This document shows positions 1-8,071 of a DNA stretch of 12,472 nt, piece after piece. Numbering within the stretch: position 1 is the stretch's first letter; each line of letters opens with the position of its first letter. The notes beneath the pieces were generated by a model. The model searched no databases and was not told where the DNA came from. It saw only the letters and a program-made list of their open reading frames with translations. The DNA is from an uncultured Eubacteriales bacterium (GTDB lineage: Bacteria > Bacillota > Clostridia > Oscillospirales > QAMX01): NCBI GenBank assembly GCA_900551265.1, contig URVL01000061.1, positions 1-12,472 of the forward strand, read 5' to 3'. The position numbers were made by a program, and so were the translations under genes.

Positions 1-56
1 TTTGCCCGCTGTTTGTCTTGTACCTTTCTGTCATTCGTTCGTCTCGTGTGCGACAC
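1..56 (-). other. Non-PolC sequence replacing the expected polC continuation
   Basis: After the codons for QHPG the family continues with GG-I-I-V-V-P, but here the frame reads V-S-H-T-R-R-T-N-D-R-K and stays open to the edge without resembling PolC. On the minus strand the segment begins GTGTCGCACACGAGACG, which contains a small hairpin (GTGT, CGC, ACAC), and later has AAACAGCGGGC. The candidate explanations are the 5' end of an inserted element such as a group II intron (typical start GUGYG, matched only in part), or a contig end running about one k-mer into a repeat. I cannot tell these apart from 56 bases. Confidence 0.5.
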
Positions 57-3000
57 GCCCGGATGTTGACCCGTCGTACGCTTGACACCCGTACAACCTA
101 TGGTCAAACGGTTAATCTCTGCTTTGGAGACTTCCATGCCCCTTTCTTCAAGATACTTCCGCACATAGCCATAAGCCGTTTTGTCTGCGATGGTACCAAT
201 CGTACCAGCTTTAAAAACCTGCCCTTCACCAAATAACTCTACGCAGTCGCGGTGTGCCTGCGTCTGATATTCGCCGGCAAAATTCAGATCGATATCCGGC
301 TCTTTTTCCGCCTTGAATCCAAGGAAAGTAAAGAAGGGGATATTAAAGCCGTCCTTACGATACAGATTCCCACACTTCGGGCAGCACTTATCGGGCATGT
401 CCGCACCACAACCGAATGTTTCGCTGTGGTCGATTTCGATCGTTTTGCATTTGTCGCAAATATAGTGCGGCGCCAGGGGATTGACTTCTGAAATGCCACA
501 GAAGTAAGCCACAACGGAGGATCCCACGGAACCACGTGAGCCGACAAGATAGCCTGCGTCATTTGATTTTTTAATGAGCTTTTGCGCAGTCATATACATG
601 ACGTCGAATCCATTATGGATAATGGGATTCAGCTCAGCTTCAATACGATTTTCAATTTCCTCCGGCAGTGGATCGCCGTAGAGCTCGCGTGCGCGTGTGT
701 AACAGATACGCTGCAAATCTTCCGCGGAGCCTTCGATCGAAGGCGGATAGGTTCCTTCCGGAACGGGACGGATGGACTCACATTCATTTGCAATACGGTT
801 TGGATTTTCAACGACAATTTCAAAAGCTTTCTGCGCGCCAAGATAGGTAAACTCCTCAAGCATTTCCTGAGTCGGCTTGAAGTAAAGCGGCGCCTGATTG
901 TCAGCATCTGAAAAGCCCTGTCCGGCCATCAGAATCCGGCGGAAAACCTCGTCCTGCGGATTTAGGAAATGAACATCACCCGTTGCGACGACAGGCTTCT
1001 GAAGGCTCTGTCCGAGCTTGACAACGGTTTCATTAAACTCCCGAAGTTCCTGTTCGTCTTTCACGGTACCGTCACGCAGCATAAACATGTTGTTGCCAAT
1101 CGGCTGTATCTCAAGATAGTCATAATAATCGGCAATACGCCGCAGTTCGCCCCACGGTTTCTTTGCCACAATCGCGCGGAACAGTTCTCCCGCCTCACAG
1201 GCGGATCCCAAGATGAGTCCTTCACGATAGTGGTCCAAGACGGAACGCGGCACAATCGGACGTTTTTTAAAATAGTTCAAATGTGATTCGCTGATAAGTT
1301 GATAAAGATTTTTGAGCCCTGTATAATTTTTTACCAGGATAATGAGATGATTGTAGTGTACGCGCCCACCGGAGGTAAGGTTATGAATTGCGTCGTTGAT
1401 TTCCTGAATATCGTGTACGCCCATCTGAGAGAGCTGCGCGAAAAATTTCAGCAGAATGCGTCCCGTGACCTCTGCGTCGTCACACGCACGATGGTGGTTA
1501 AAATTACCAAGGTCAAGCGCTCGCGCTACATCGTCCAGCTTATGATGACGCTCATGCGGTAAAAGCGCTCGTGCAAGCGTCAGGGTATCAATAGCAGTGA
1601 ACTCCCGCTCGATTCCAAGCTTTGCACAGTCGTAATTAAGAAAGCCGACGTCGAAAGACGCGTTGTGTGCAGCAAGAGGGCAGTCTCCGACAAAATCGAG
1701 AAAACGGGGGAGAACTTCCTCGATCGGTGCGGCGTCCGCGACCATGGCGTCTGTAATGCTCGTTAACTCTGTGATGTTTGACGGGATTGGCTTACCGGGA
1801 TTGACAAACTCAGAAAAACGCCCCACAATATCGCCGTTACGAATTTTCACAGCGCCGATTTCAATGATCGACTCCGTCGCCGGTTTAAAACCTGTGGTTT
1901 CAATGTCAAAGACGACGATATCCCCATCCAGGGAACGCCTCTGTAATCCATCCACAGCTCCGCCGGAATCATTTACATAATACGCTTCTACGCCATAAAT
2001 CACTTTGACGCCGTATTTTTTAGAGGCATTCATGGCCTCCGGAAAAGCCTGCGCAACGCCGTGGTCGGTAATGGCGATGGCAGGATGTCCCCACTTGGCC
2101 GCCTGTGCAATCAGGGAGGTTGCAGAACTCATGCCGTCCATCAGACTCATATTGGTATGTAAGTGAAGCTCCACCCGCTTGTGCTCAGCCGTATCCTGAC
2201 GTTCTTTGCGTTTGGCACGAAGAACACAGCTGGGATTTAAGATCATTTCCTTTTCAAAGTTGTTGTAGGTCAATTTGCCCTGAACCGTCACGGTGTCGCC
2301 TGTCCGAATCGCCTCCATAATGGGCCGTGCCTTGGCAACATCCATGGAACGGGAGACACGGATAGAGCCCGTATAGTCTGTCATGTCGAAGCTGATGATG
2401 CCAAGTTCGCGGGAGGGAATATTTTCGCGCGCTTTGGTTGTAATGACCTTATGCGCGGTGGCGAACACATCTCCCGTAACGGAAACATAGCCATAATCAA
2501 GATTGAGATCGCCGATTTGCATGGGTGCATCTTTGCCGGGTTTCCCGAAAATGACGCCGTTTTCTTCTGCGGCAGTGACAGGAACCGGCTGCTTCTTTGG
2601 TGGCGCGGGCGGCGGTGCCGTAACCGCAGCTTCTTTGATAACCTGATCCAAAACGGCAGCTTTATCAAAAGCGGAAGCTTCCGTACTGCCACTGATGAAC
2701 GTTACCGTCAGACGTTCATCAAACTGCTCAAGAAGCATCTGCTCCAACTTGCGGTTACAGCCTGCGTGCATTAAAAACTCCGCGCCTTCTCCACGAAGAC
2801 GGACTGCAAGCTTTCCAGATGTGCGATCAATTTCTCCTACGGCATTGTTCAGAAACCCATTTGTTGCAGGAAACTGTGATTTTAAATCTAAAAAAAGCTT
2901 TGGAAGACAATCCGGCGTCAATTTTTGTTTTTTTTCGGCGAACTGTACGGAAAACTGCTCCAGACCATAAATGGTTTGAACGGCTGTCTCAAGCTGCCTG

Positions 3001-3161
3001 AGCATATTGGCAGGAATTGATTTGTCCGATACTGCATGTACGGTAATGCTGCGACTCCGCCGGTCGCCGGTCATGGACTCAACCAGAATGGAAGCGACAG
3101 CTTCAGCGCATGTGGAATCCGGCTGATACAACTTAAAAATTCTCTGGAAAGGTGTGCTCAT
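1..3161 (-). CDS. polC: DNA polymerase III alpha subunit, PolC type (3' end missing)
   Basis: This is the replicative polymerase of Firmicutes, with built-in 3'-5' proofreading. The frame is open for 1053 codons from ATG at 3161 to the window edge. In order it shows an N-terminal region, a linker rich in Pro/Ala near residue 185, an OB-fold-like region (about 210-310), and a PHP domain starting at H333-L-H335. The exonuclease is inserted in the PHP domain: D419-x-E421, D504, and H557 with D562 (DEDDh type). The polymerase core has the GSRGSVGSS motif, a zinc ribbon (C902xxC905, C927xxC930) and the catalytic PDIDLNF motif (D956, D958). The last recognisable PolC residues are KRTTGQHPG, ending at G1035. 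Family members are about 1430-1450 residues, so roughly 400 are absent. The start overlaps the ispG stop as ATGA, with GGAG seven bases upstream, so translation is probably coupled to ispG. The final 18 or so codons do not look like PolC. Confidence 0.96.
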   Translation of the reverse strand, partial: MSTPFQRIFKLYQPDSTCAEAVASILVESMTGDRRSRSITVHAVSDKSIPANMLRQLETAVQTIYGLEQFSVQFAEKKQKLTPDCLPKLFLDLKSQFPATNGFLNNAVGEIDRTSGKLAVRLRGEGAEFLMHAGCNRKLEQMLLEQFDERLTVTFISGSTEASAFDKAAVLDQVIKEAAVTAPPPAPPKKQPVPVTAAEENGVIFGKPGKDAPMQIGDLNLDYGYVSVTGDVFATAHKVITTKARENIPSRELGIISFDMTDYTGSIRVSRSMDVAKARPIMEAIRTGDTVTVQGKLTYNNFEKEMILNPSCVLRAKRKERQDTAEHKRVELHLHTNMSLMDGMSSATSLIAQAAKWGHPAIAITDHGVAQAFPEAMNASKKYGVKVIYGVEAYYVNDSGGAVDGLQRRSLDGDIVVFDIETTGFKPATESIIEIGAVKIRNGDIVGRFSEFVNPGKPIPSNITELTSITDAMVADAAPIEEVLPRFLDFVGDCPLAAHNASFDVGFLNYDCAKLGIEREFTAIDTLTLARALLPHERHHKLDDVARALDLGNFNHHRACDDAEVTGRILLKFFAQLSQMGVHDIQEINDAIHNLTSGGRVHYNHLIILVKNYTGLKNLYQLISESHLNYFKKRPIVPRSVLDHYREGLILGSACEAGELFRAIVAKKPWGELRRIADYYDYLEIQPIGNNMFMLRDGTVKDEQELREFNETVVKLGQSLQKPVVATGDVHFLNPQDEVFRRILMAGQGFSDADNQAPLYFKPTQEMLEEFTYLGAQKAFEIVVENPNRIANECESIRPVPEGTYPPSIEGSAEDLQRICYTRARELYGDPLPEEIENRIEAELNPIIHNGFDVMYMTAQKLIKKSNDAGYLVGSRGSVGSSVVAYFCGISEVNPLAPHYICDKCKTIEIDHSETFGCGADMPDKCCPKCGNLYRKDGFNIPFFTFLGFKAEKEPDIDLNFAGEYQTQAHRDCVELFGEGQVFKAGTIGTIADKTAYGYVRKYLEERGMEVSKAEINRLTIGCTGVKRTTGQHPGVSHTRRTNDRKVQDKQRA

Positions 3162-4225
3162 ACATGGTCTCCGTTTACAAATTCGTTTGCCAGGGCAACA
3201 AGCGCCGGAACAATTTCATCATAAGGAACTTTGTGCAAGATTTTTCCGTTCTTGAAAAGCAGGCCGTCGGCGCGCCCGCAGGCGACGCCGATATCGGCGT
3301 CACGCCCCTCGCCCGGCCCGTTGACCGCACAACCCATAACGGCGATCTTTACCGCCGCATGGATCCCGGAAACGGCCGCCTCTACCTGTTCAACAAGCGG
3401 AAGCAAGTCCACCTGGCAACGTCCACAGGTGGGACAGGCAATAATTTCCGGTGCGTCACGGCGAATGCCGGACGCACGGAGTATATCCAGACCTACTAGG
3501 ACCTCCTGCACGGGGTCCGCCGCGAGGGATACGCGAATGGTATCGCCTATCCCCATAGCGAGCAGTCCGCCGATACCGGCGGCACCTTTTATGGTCCCCA
3601 TACGCAGTGTTCCGGCATGTGTGACGCCGAGATGAAGGGGATAGTCGCAACGTGCTGCTATCTCCCGATATGCCGCAATGGTGGAAGGCACGTCCGAGGC
3701 TTTTAAGGAAATACAGATATCCGTAAAATCTTCTGCCTCAAGCAGTTTTACATGACGCATGGCGCTTTCTGTCATGGCGATGGGAAGGTCATTCGGATAC
3801 CGTTCCTGCAAATCCCGCTCAATAGAACCGGAATTCACGCCGATACGGATCGGAACGCCGGCATTGCGGCAGACACGAACTACTGCGCGGACGCGATCTT
3901 GTCCACCAATATTGCCGGGATTGATACGAATTTTATCTGCGCCTGCGGCAACTGCCTCTATGGCAAGCTGATAATTGAAATGAATGTCGGCAACAACAGG
4001 GATCGGCGAAGCTGTTTTAATTTTATAAAGTGCGCGTACGGCATCCATATCCGGCACGGCACAGCGTACGATTTCACATCCTGCGTCGGCCAGCCGTCTA
4101 ATCTGCGCGATGGTTTCTGCAGCATTGCGCGTGTCAGTATTTGTCATAGATTGTACGGTAATGGGACTGCCGCCGCCGATTGCAACGCCGCCAGCTGTAA
4201 TTTTCCGGGATAGTCTACGTGTCAT
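3158..4225 (-). CDS. ispG: 4-hydroxy-3-methylbut-2-enyl-diphosphate synthase IspG (GcpE)
   Basis: This cytosolic iron-sulfur enzyme converts MEcPP to HMBPP, the penultimate step of the MEP isoprenoid pathway. The 355-residue length is that of the short bacterial form without the plant-type insert. The N-terminal TIM-barrel part includes PITVQSMTNTDT (21-32), VVADIHFNY (77-85) and INPGNIG (101-107). The C-terminal cluster-binding part carries the [4Fe-4S] ligands C264xxC267, C299 in MGCAVNGPGEG, and E306. The start is ATG at 4225 with GGGAGG five bases upstream. The TGA stop overlaps the polC start by four bases. A hairpin terminator lies between rseP and this gene, so ispG-polC may depend on readthrough or on a promoter I could not place. 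Bacillus has proS at this position, whereas ispG between rseP and polC is a clostridial-type order as I recall it. Confidence 0.97.
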   Translation of the reverse strand: MTRRLSRKITAGGVAIGGGSPITVQSMTNTDTRNAAETIAQIRRLADAGCEIVRCAVPDMDAVRALYKIKTASPIPVVADIHFNYQLAIEAVAAGADKIRINPGNIGGQDRVRAVVRVCRNAGVPIRIGVNSGSIERDLQERYPNDLPIAMTESAMRHVKLLEAEDFTDICISLKASDVPSTIAAYREIAARCDYPLHLGVTHAGTLRMGTIKGAAGIGGLLAMGIGDTIRVSLAADPVQEVLVGLDILRASGIRRDAPEIIACPTCGRCQVDLLPLVEQVEAAVSGIHAAVKIAVMGCAVNGPGEGRDADIGVACGRADGLLFKNGKILHKVPYDEIVPALVALANEFVNGDHV

Positions 4226-4268
4226 AAAAACCTCCCAAGATCAGTGTTCTGATAACTGCATGCTGTAT

Positions 4269-4293
4269 AAAAAGGCGCTTTTTACAGCGCCTT
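4269..4293 (-). terminator. Intrinsic terminator after rseP
   Basis: On the minus strand the arms AAGGCGC and GCGCCTT (4287-4293 and 4272-4278) enclose an 8-base loop, and the second arm runs into a stretch of five T residues. It begins nine bases after the rseP stop. The plus strand lacks a T tract, so it should act on the rseP-side transcript only. It splits the operon into pyrH-to-rseP and ispG-polC, or attenuates the latter. Confidence 0.75.
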
Positions 4294-4302
4294 CACAAAA
4301 CT

Positions 4303-5331
4303 TTATTGTTTAACGAGTCGCCAGATATCATTTGCAGTGACAACAACCATCAGGCCAAGAAGAAGCAGCAGCACAACTGCGTTCACTACGCCTTCAACCT
4401 TACGGTTGACCTTCCGGCGTGAGATGGCCTCAATAATGAGAAAGAGAATGCGTCCGCCGTCGAGCGCCGGAATTGGGAGGGCGTTCATAACAGCCAGATT
4501 TACGGCGATTAACCCTGCAAGGTACCAGAATGAAGACATACTTTGCTTTGCAACAGTACTCATGGCAGCAGTGATACCGACCGGGCCTGAGAGATCATTC
4601 AGCGTTACATTTCCGGAAAAAACCATCCGCAGGCTGTCAATTACCAGCCGCACCACATTAATGCTTTCATAAAAAGCAAGTTTTATCTTTCCAAAGAAGC
4701 CAAGCTTTTCGGTTTGATAATGAAAACCATAATAGTAAACGCTTTCGCCGTTTTCAATATACTCCTGTGGTTCAATGTGGACATCTTCCAGCTCCAGCCG
4801 CTCGCCGTCGCGCTGGACGACAACATCAAAGTAATAGTCGTCAGAGCGGGAAAAAGCGGTGGAAATATCGGAGGTGAAAAAGATATGGTAACCGTCTACA
4901 GAGATAATACGGTCGCCTTCCTGAATACCATTTTCTCCTCCGCCGGTGAACTTTTCCATCAACGCGTCGATCACCGGCACGGTTGTCTCCTCAACAGGAA
5001 TATAAAGACAGAAAAAGATACAAAACCCCATCAAAAAATTCATGAAAACGCCTGCGATCAGAATAATGAAACGCTTCCACTTTGCAGCATTATTAAATGC
5101 GCGGGGATTGCCGGAGTCTTCATCCTCTCCCTCCATAACGCACTGTCCGCCAAAGGGGAGCGCACGGATGGCATAGACGGTTTCACCGACCTGCTTTTTC
5201 AGAAGTGCCGGCCCCATACCGATCGCAAATTCGTTAACGCGTACGCCGCAGGCTTTAGCTGCCAGGAAATGCCCAAGTTCGTGAACAAAAATTAAAACTA
5301 CAAAAATTAAAATAGCATATACGACTGTGAT
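4303..5331 (-). CDS. rseP: Site-2 intramembrane zinc metalloprotease RseP/RasP
   Basis: This multi-pass membrane protease cleaves transmembrane segments of anti-sigma factors and signal peptide remnants. In the frame the first hydrophobic helix carries the zinc motif HELGH at residues 17-21 (counting from 5331). It is followed by EFAIGMGPAL, the GETVYAIRALPFGG segment, a second helix (about 87-111), one PDZ domain (about 116-190), and LSGPVGI. Near residue 287 is NALPIPALDGGR, whose D291 completes the metal site. The last helix is close to the C-terminus. About 342 residues is normal for single-PDZ clostridial members, shorter than Bacillus RasP. No ATG, GTG or TTG lies in frame between the upstream in-frame TGA (5349-5347) and HELGH. 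I place the start at ATC 5331, eight bases after GAGG; ATC 5337 is the alternative. The first ATG, at 5217, would remove the catalytic helix. It follows dxr directly. Confidence 0.93.
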   Translation of the reverse strand: MTVVYAILIFVVLIFVHELGHFLAAKACGVRVNEFAIGMGPALLKKQVGETVYAIRALPFGGQCVMEGEDEDSGNPRAFNNAAKWKRFIILIAGVFMNFLMGFCIFFCLYIPVEETTVPVIDALMEKFTGGGENGIQEGDRIISVDGYHIFFTSDISTAFSRSDDYYFDVVVQRDGERLELEDVHIEPQEYIENGESVYYYGFHYQTEKLGFFGKIKLAFYESINVVRLVIDSLRMVFSGNVTLNDLSGPVGITAAMSTVAKQSMSSFWYLAGLIAVNLAVMNALPIPALDGGRILFLIIEAISRRKVNRKVEGVVNAVVLLLLLGLMVVVTANDIWRLVKQ

Positions 5332-5343
5332 AGTGATTACCTC
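5329..5343 (-). promoter_or_regulatory. Ribosome binding site and probable AUC start of rseP
   Basis: On the minus strand GAGG (5343-5340) overlaps the dxr stop codon and is followed by TAATCACT, then ATC at 5331-5329. This spacing of eight suits initiation at ATC 5331, giving Met-T-V-V-Y-A-I-L-I-F, close to usual clostridial RseP N-termini. ATC at 5337 is only two bases from GAGG. An ATG at 5345 overlaps the site but meets TAA after two codons. Confidence 0.5.
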
Positions 5344-6475
5344 ATTTCAAGTTACCGGCGGCCGCGCGAGCGGCCTGATCTGCTTCTAAAACATCGCAAA
5401 TATCTGTAAGCGGCGCATAAGGGACTGTATCAAGCGCACGAGCCACAAGCTCCGGAATACGCCCAAAGGGGATATCGCCACGCAGAAATGCGGCGACGGC
5501 AGCTTCATTTGCGCCATTGAGCACAGCACAGGAATTGCCGCCGCGCCGGATCGCGGTATAAGCGAGGGAAAGACAGGGGAAAGCCTCGAAATCGGGCTTA
5601 TAAAACGTTAATTTTGCCAAAGACGTAAGGTCCAACGGACGGACGGGACAGGGAAGACGTGCGGGGTATGTCAAAGCATATTGGATCGGAAGGCGCATAT
5701 CCGGATTAGACAGTTGTGCTATGACGCTGCCATCGCAAAACTCTACCAGCGAGTGAACAATACTCTCTCTGTGAATCAGGACTTCAATTTTTTCAAGCGG
5801 GACGTCATAGAGATGCATGGCCTCGCAGACCTCAAACCCTTTGTTCATCATGGACGCGGAGTCTACCGTGATTTTTGCTCCCATAGCCCAGTTGGGATGG
5901 CGTAATGCTTCTGCTTTTGTGAAATTGTAAGTTTCAGCATATGTCTTCCCAAAAAACGGACCACCGGATGCAGTGAGATGAATTTTTGCAATTTCTCCGT
6001 GCTGCCCTGCGGCAAGGCACTGAAAAATTGCGGAGTGCTCCGAATCAACAGGCAACACCGAAACGCCGCGACGCTTTGCGAGCGGCAACACAAGCGCTCC
6101 GGCACAAACGAGCGTTTCTTTGTTGGCAAGCGCAATATCACGTCCGGCCTCAATTGCAGCAAGAGTCGGGCGCAACCCGGCGATGCCGACCATCGCCGTA
6201 ACCGCAATATCGCCGAGGCATGCGGCCTCACAGACTGCCGTATCCCCGACGCCGACACGAATCGGCGTATCGGATAGGCGGAGTTTTAACTCACGTCCCG
6301 CATCATGGTCGGCTAACGCGACAAACGATGGAGAATATTGACGTGCCTGTTTTTCCAAGAGCTTTGCGTTTGCATTCGCAGCCAGCGCTGCGACAGGAAT
6401 CCCGAGACGGGCAGCAACATCGAGCGTTTGCGTACCGATGGAACCCGTAGATCCGAGGACAGCTATTGTTTTCAT
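5342..6475 (-). CDS. dxr: 1-deoxy-D-xylulose 5-phosphate reductoisomerase
   Basis: This enzyme converts DXP to MEP with NADPH, the first committed step of the MEP pathway and the fosmidomycin target. The length of 377 residues is slightly below the usual 380-400. The N-terminal dinucleotide-binding motif is LGSTGSIGTQTL (7-18) and LANKETLV spans 116-123. The divalent metal ligands are D144 and E146 in DSEH, and E215 in SASMMNKGFE. HPNW begins at H193, in the flexible active-site loop region. NGANEAAVAAFL marks the C-terminal helical domain. The ATG start at 6475 overlaps the cdsA stop as ATGA and no strong separate Shine-Dalgarno is visible, so translational coupling to cdsA is likely. The stop overlaps the rseP ribosome binding site. 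Confidence 0.98.
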   Translation of the reverse strand: MKTIAVLGSTGSIGTQTLDVAARLGIPVAALAANANAKLLEKQARQYSPSFVALADHDAGRELKLRLSDTPIRVGVGDTAVCEAACLGDIAVTAMVGIAGLRPTLAAIEAGRDIALANKETLVCAGALVLPLAKRRGVSVLPVDSEHSAIFQCLAAGQHGEIAKIHLTASGGPFFGKTYAETYNFTKAEALRHPNWAMGAKITVDSASMMNKGFEVCEAMHLYDVPLEKIEVLIHRESIVHSLVEFCDGSVIAQLSNPDMRLPIQYALTYPARLPCPVRPLDLTSLAKLTFYKPDFEAFPCLSLAYTAIRRGGNSCAVLNGANEAAVAAFLRGDIPFGRIPELVARALDTVPYAPLTDICDVLEADQAARAAAGNLK

Positions 6476-7278
6476 AAAATCACCGGAATATAGGTCAAAA
6501 GAAGTTCAATAAGCGGCGCTGTAAAAAGAACGCTGTCAAACCGGTCGAGCACACCCCCGTGTCCTGGCATGATCGTCCCGTAGTCTTTTATACCAAAGCC
6601 GCGCTTTATGTATGACATGGCAAGATCCCCGATTTCGGAAATGACGGACCCAAGCACCGCAAAGACGGTAAGAAGGGGCAAATGAAACGAGACATTCCAG
6701 ATCGAGCCGGCCACATAATTATATGCAAGCATGACGGCGATACATCCCAAGACGCCGCCGACAGCGCCCTCAATTGTTTTTTTCGGGCTGATATTGGGAG
6801 CAAGCTTGTGGCGTCCAAACGCACGGCCAGTAAAATAGGCGAAGGTATCCGTAATCCAGGCAGTAATGAAGGGCAAGATGACGAGCGATATACCATTCTC
6901 CATTGCACGGATCCGAACAATGGACCCGAGTGCCATTGGAATAAAAACAACGGCAAAAAACGTGCCGAAAATTTCAAAACAAGTGATGGTTTCATGAGAG
7001 GCAAGCGCAATCACAAAAATAACAACCGTTGCCGGTACAATCAGCGCAACAAGCGGCAAGTCAAGATAAAATGTAATGGGAACGGCAAGCACTGATAAAA
7101 CGATTGCCGCAGCTAAAAGCGCCGGGGAGGTCAATAGACCGGTATTGTGAAGCATTTCATATGCTGCAAGCCCTGCAAGCAGGCCGAGCGCCACAGGGAG
7201 TACCCATTCTGGCGTAAAATAAACCGCTAGAAAAAATAAAGGAAGCGCGACCAACGCTGCAATAGTTCGCTTGCGCAT
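6472..7278 (-). CDS. cdsA: Phosphatidate cytidylyltransferase (CDP-diglyceride synthase)
   Basis: This integral membrane enzyme makes CDP-diacylglycerol from CTP and phosphatidic acid, the branch point for acidic phospholipids. The 268 residues contain about seven or eight hydrophobic segments. The family signature is complete at residues 222-248: S-x-x-K-R, then K-D, then PGHGGVLDRFDS. The conserved region TDTFAYFTGRAFGRHKLAPNISPKKT lies near 143-168. The frame is open upstream to 7503, but the true start is ATG 7278: AGGAG lies seven bases ahead of it, and the protein then begins with MRKRTIAALVALP as in the family. It starts 13 bases after the uppS stop and its own stop overlaps the dxr start. 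Confidence 0.97.
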   Translation of the reverse strand: MRKRTIAALVALPLFFLAVYFTPEWVLPVALGLLAGLAAYEMLHNTGLLTSPALLAAAIVLSVLAVPITFYLDLPLVALIVPATVVIFVIALASHETITCFEIFGTFFAVVFIPMALGSIVRIRAMENGISLVILPFITAWITDTFAYFTGRAFGRHKLAPNISPKKTIEGAVGGVLGCIAVMLAYNYVAGSIWNVSFHLPLLTVFAVLGSVISEIGDLAMSYIKRGFGIKDYGTIMPGHGGVLDRFDSVLFTAPLIELLLTYIPVIL

Positions 7279-7291
7279 AATAACACTCCTC

Positions 7292-8071
7292 TTACGGCCG
7301 CTTTTCAATACCGCCGTACCGGCGGTCGCGACTTTGATAATCAGAAATGGCACGGTAGAGATCTTCCTGAGAAAAGTCCGGCCACAGTACGGATGTAAAA
7401 TAATATTCGGAATATGCCGATTGCCATAACAGAAAATTGGAGGTACGCAGTTCCCCGGAGGGACGTATGATAAGATCAGGGTCGGGGATACCCGCTGTGT
7501 CAAGACAAGAGGCGAAACATGCGGCGTCTATGCTTTCCGGATCCAGTTCACCGCTGCATGCTCTTTCCGCCAATATCTTTGCCGCACGAACGATTTCCGC
7601 CCGTCCGCCATAGTTCAGACAGACGTTAACATGAAGACCCGTATTGCCGAGGGAAAGACGGTCGGTTTCCCGAATCAGCTCTTTTATATCGTCGGATAAC
7701 GGCGTTGTATCGCCAATAATTTTTAATGTAATATTCTTTTTGGTTAGTTCGCTGCATGCCTCAATAAGATATTCTTTAAAAAGAGACATGATGGCGTCCA
7801 CTTCAGACCGGGGACGCGACCAGTTTTCTGTAGAAAAAGCATAAACGGTAAGATACTTAAGTCCAATATCATTGCAAAGCGTTGCAATGCGCCGGAAATT
7901 TTCGCTTCCGGCACGATGTCCGGCAGTGCGGGGAAGCGCGCGGGAAGTCGCCCAACGGCCATTCCCGTCCATAATAATTGCAATATGTTGAGGCAGACGC
8001 GAAAAGTCAGGAATTACCGACTTCGCGCGTCCGCCAAATATTCTCAGACCTTTGCCGTTCATGATGCTCAA
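7292..8071 (-). CDS. uppS: Isoprenyl transferase (undecaprenyl diphosphate synthase)
   Basis: This cis-prenyltransferase adds isopentenyl units to farnesyl diphosphate to make the C55 carrier for peptidoglycan, using products of the MEP genes in the same operon. HIAIIMDGNGRWA (29-41) holds the essential Asp35 of the pyrophosphate-binding loop, and TVYAFSTENWSRP follows. The C-terminal IIRPSGELRTSNFLLWQ segment and YFTSVLWPDF are diagnostic of the cis-prenyl family. Two starts are possible. TTG at 8071 overlaps the frr stop as TTGA and has GGAG 11 bases upstream (259 residues). ATG at 8062 gives 256 residues with a poorer spacing. I prefer TTG, with moderate certainty. Confidence 0.96.
   Translation of the reverse strand: MSIMNGKGLRIFGGRAKSVIPDFSRLPQHIAIIMDGNGRWATSRALPRTAGHRAGSENFRRIATLCNDIGLKYLTVYAFSTENWSRPRSEVDAIMSLFKEYLIEACSELTKKNITLKIIGDTTPLSDDIKELIRETDRLSLGNTGLHVNVCLNYGGRAEIVRAAKILAERACSGELDPESIDAACFASCLDTAGIPDPDLIIRPSGELRTSNFLLWQSAYSEYYFTSVLWPDFSQEDLYRAISDYQSRDRRYGGIEKRP

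Noticed and set aside
1..56. Intein inserted in PolC
   Set aside because: The residue after the junction is Val rather than Cys or Ser, and the stretch shows no splicing-block motif.
41..57. Sequencing adapter at the window edge, because GTCTCGTG resembles a transposase adapter
   Set aside because: Only eight bases agree and the following bases differ, so an adapter is not supported.
3752..4213. 153-codon plus-strand open frame opposite ispG
   Set aside because: It is antisense to strongly conserved IspG codons and has no ribosome binding site.
4240..4253. Inverted repeat ATCAG/CTGAT just upstream of the ispG ribosome binding site
   Set aside because: A 5-base stem with a 4-base loop is too weak to call as a regulatory hairpin.
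4714..5295. 193-codon plus-strand open frame opposite rseP
   Set aside because: It lies wholly antisense to a well-conserved gene, its product shows no family motif, and no ribosome binding site or promoter serves it.
7279..7503. 75-residue N-terminal extension of CdsA
   Set aside because: It overlaps uppS codons, is not CdsA-like, and ATG 7278 has a proper ribosome binding site.
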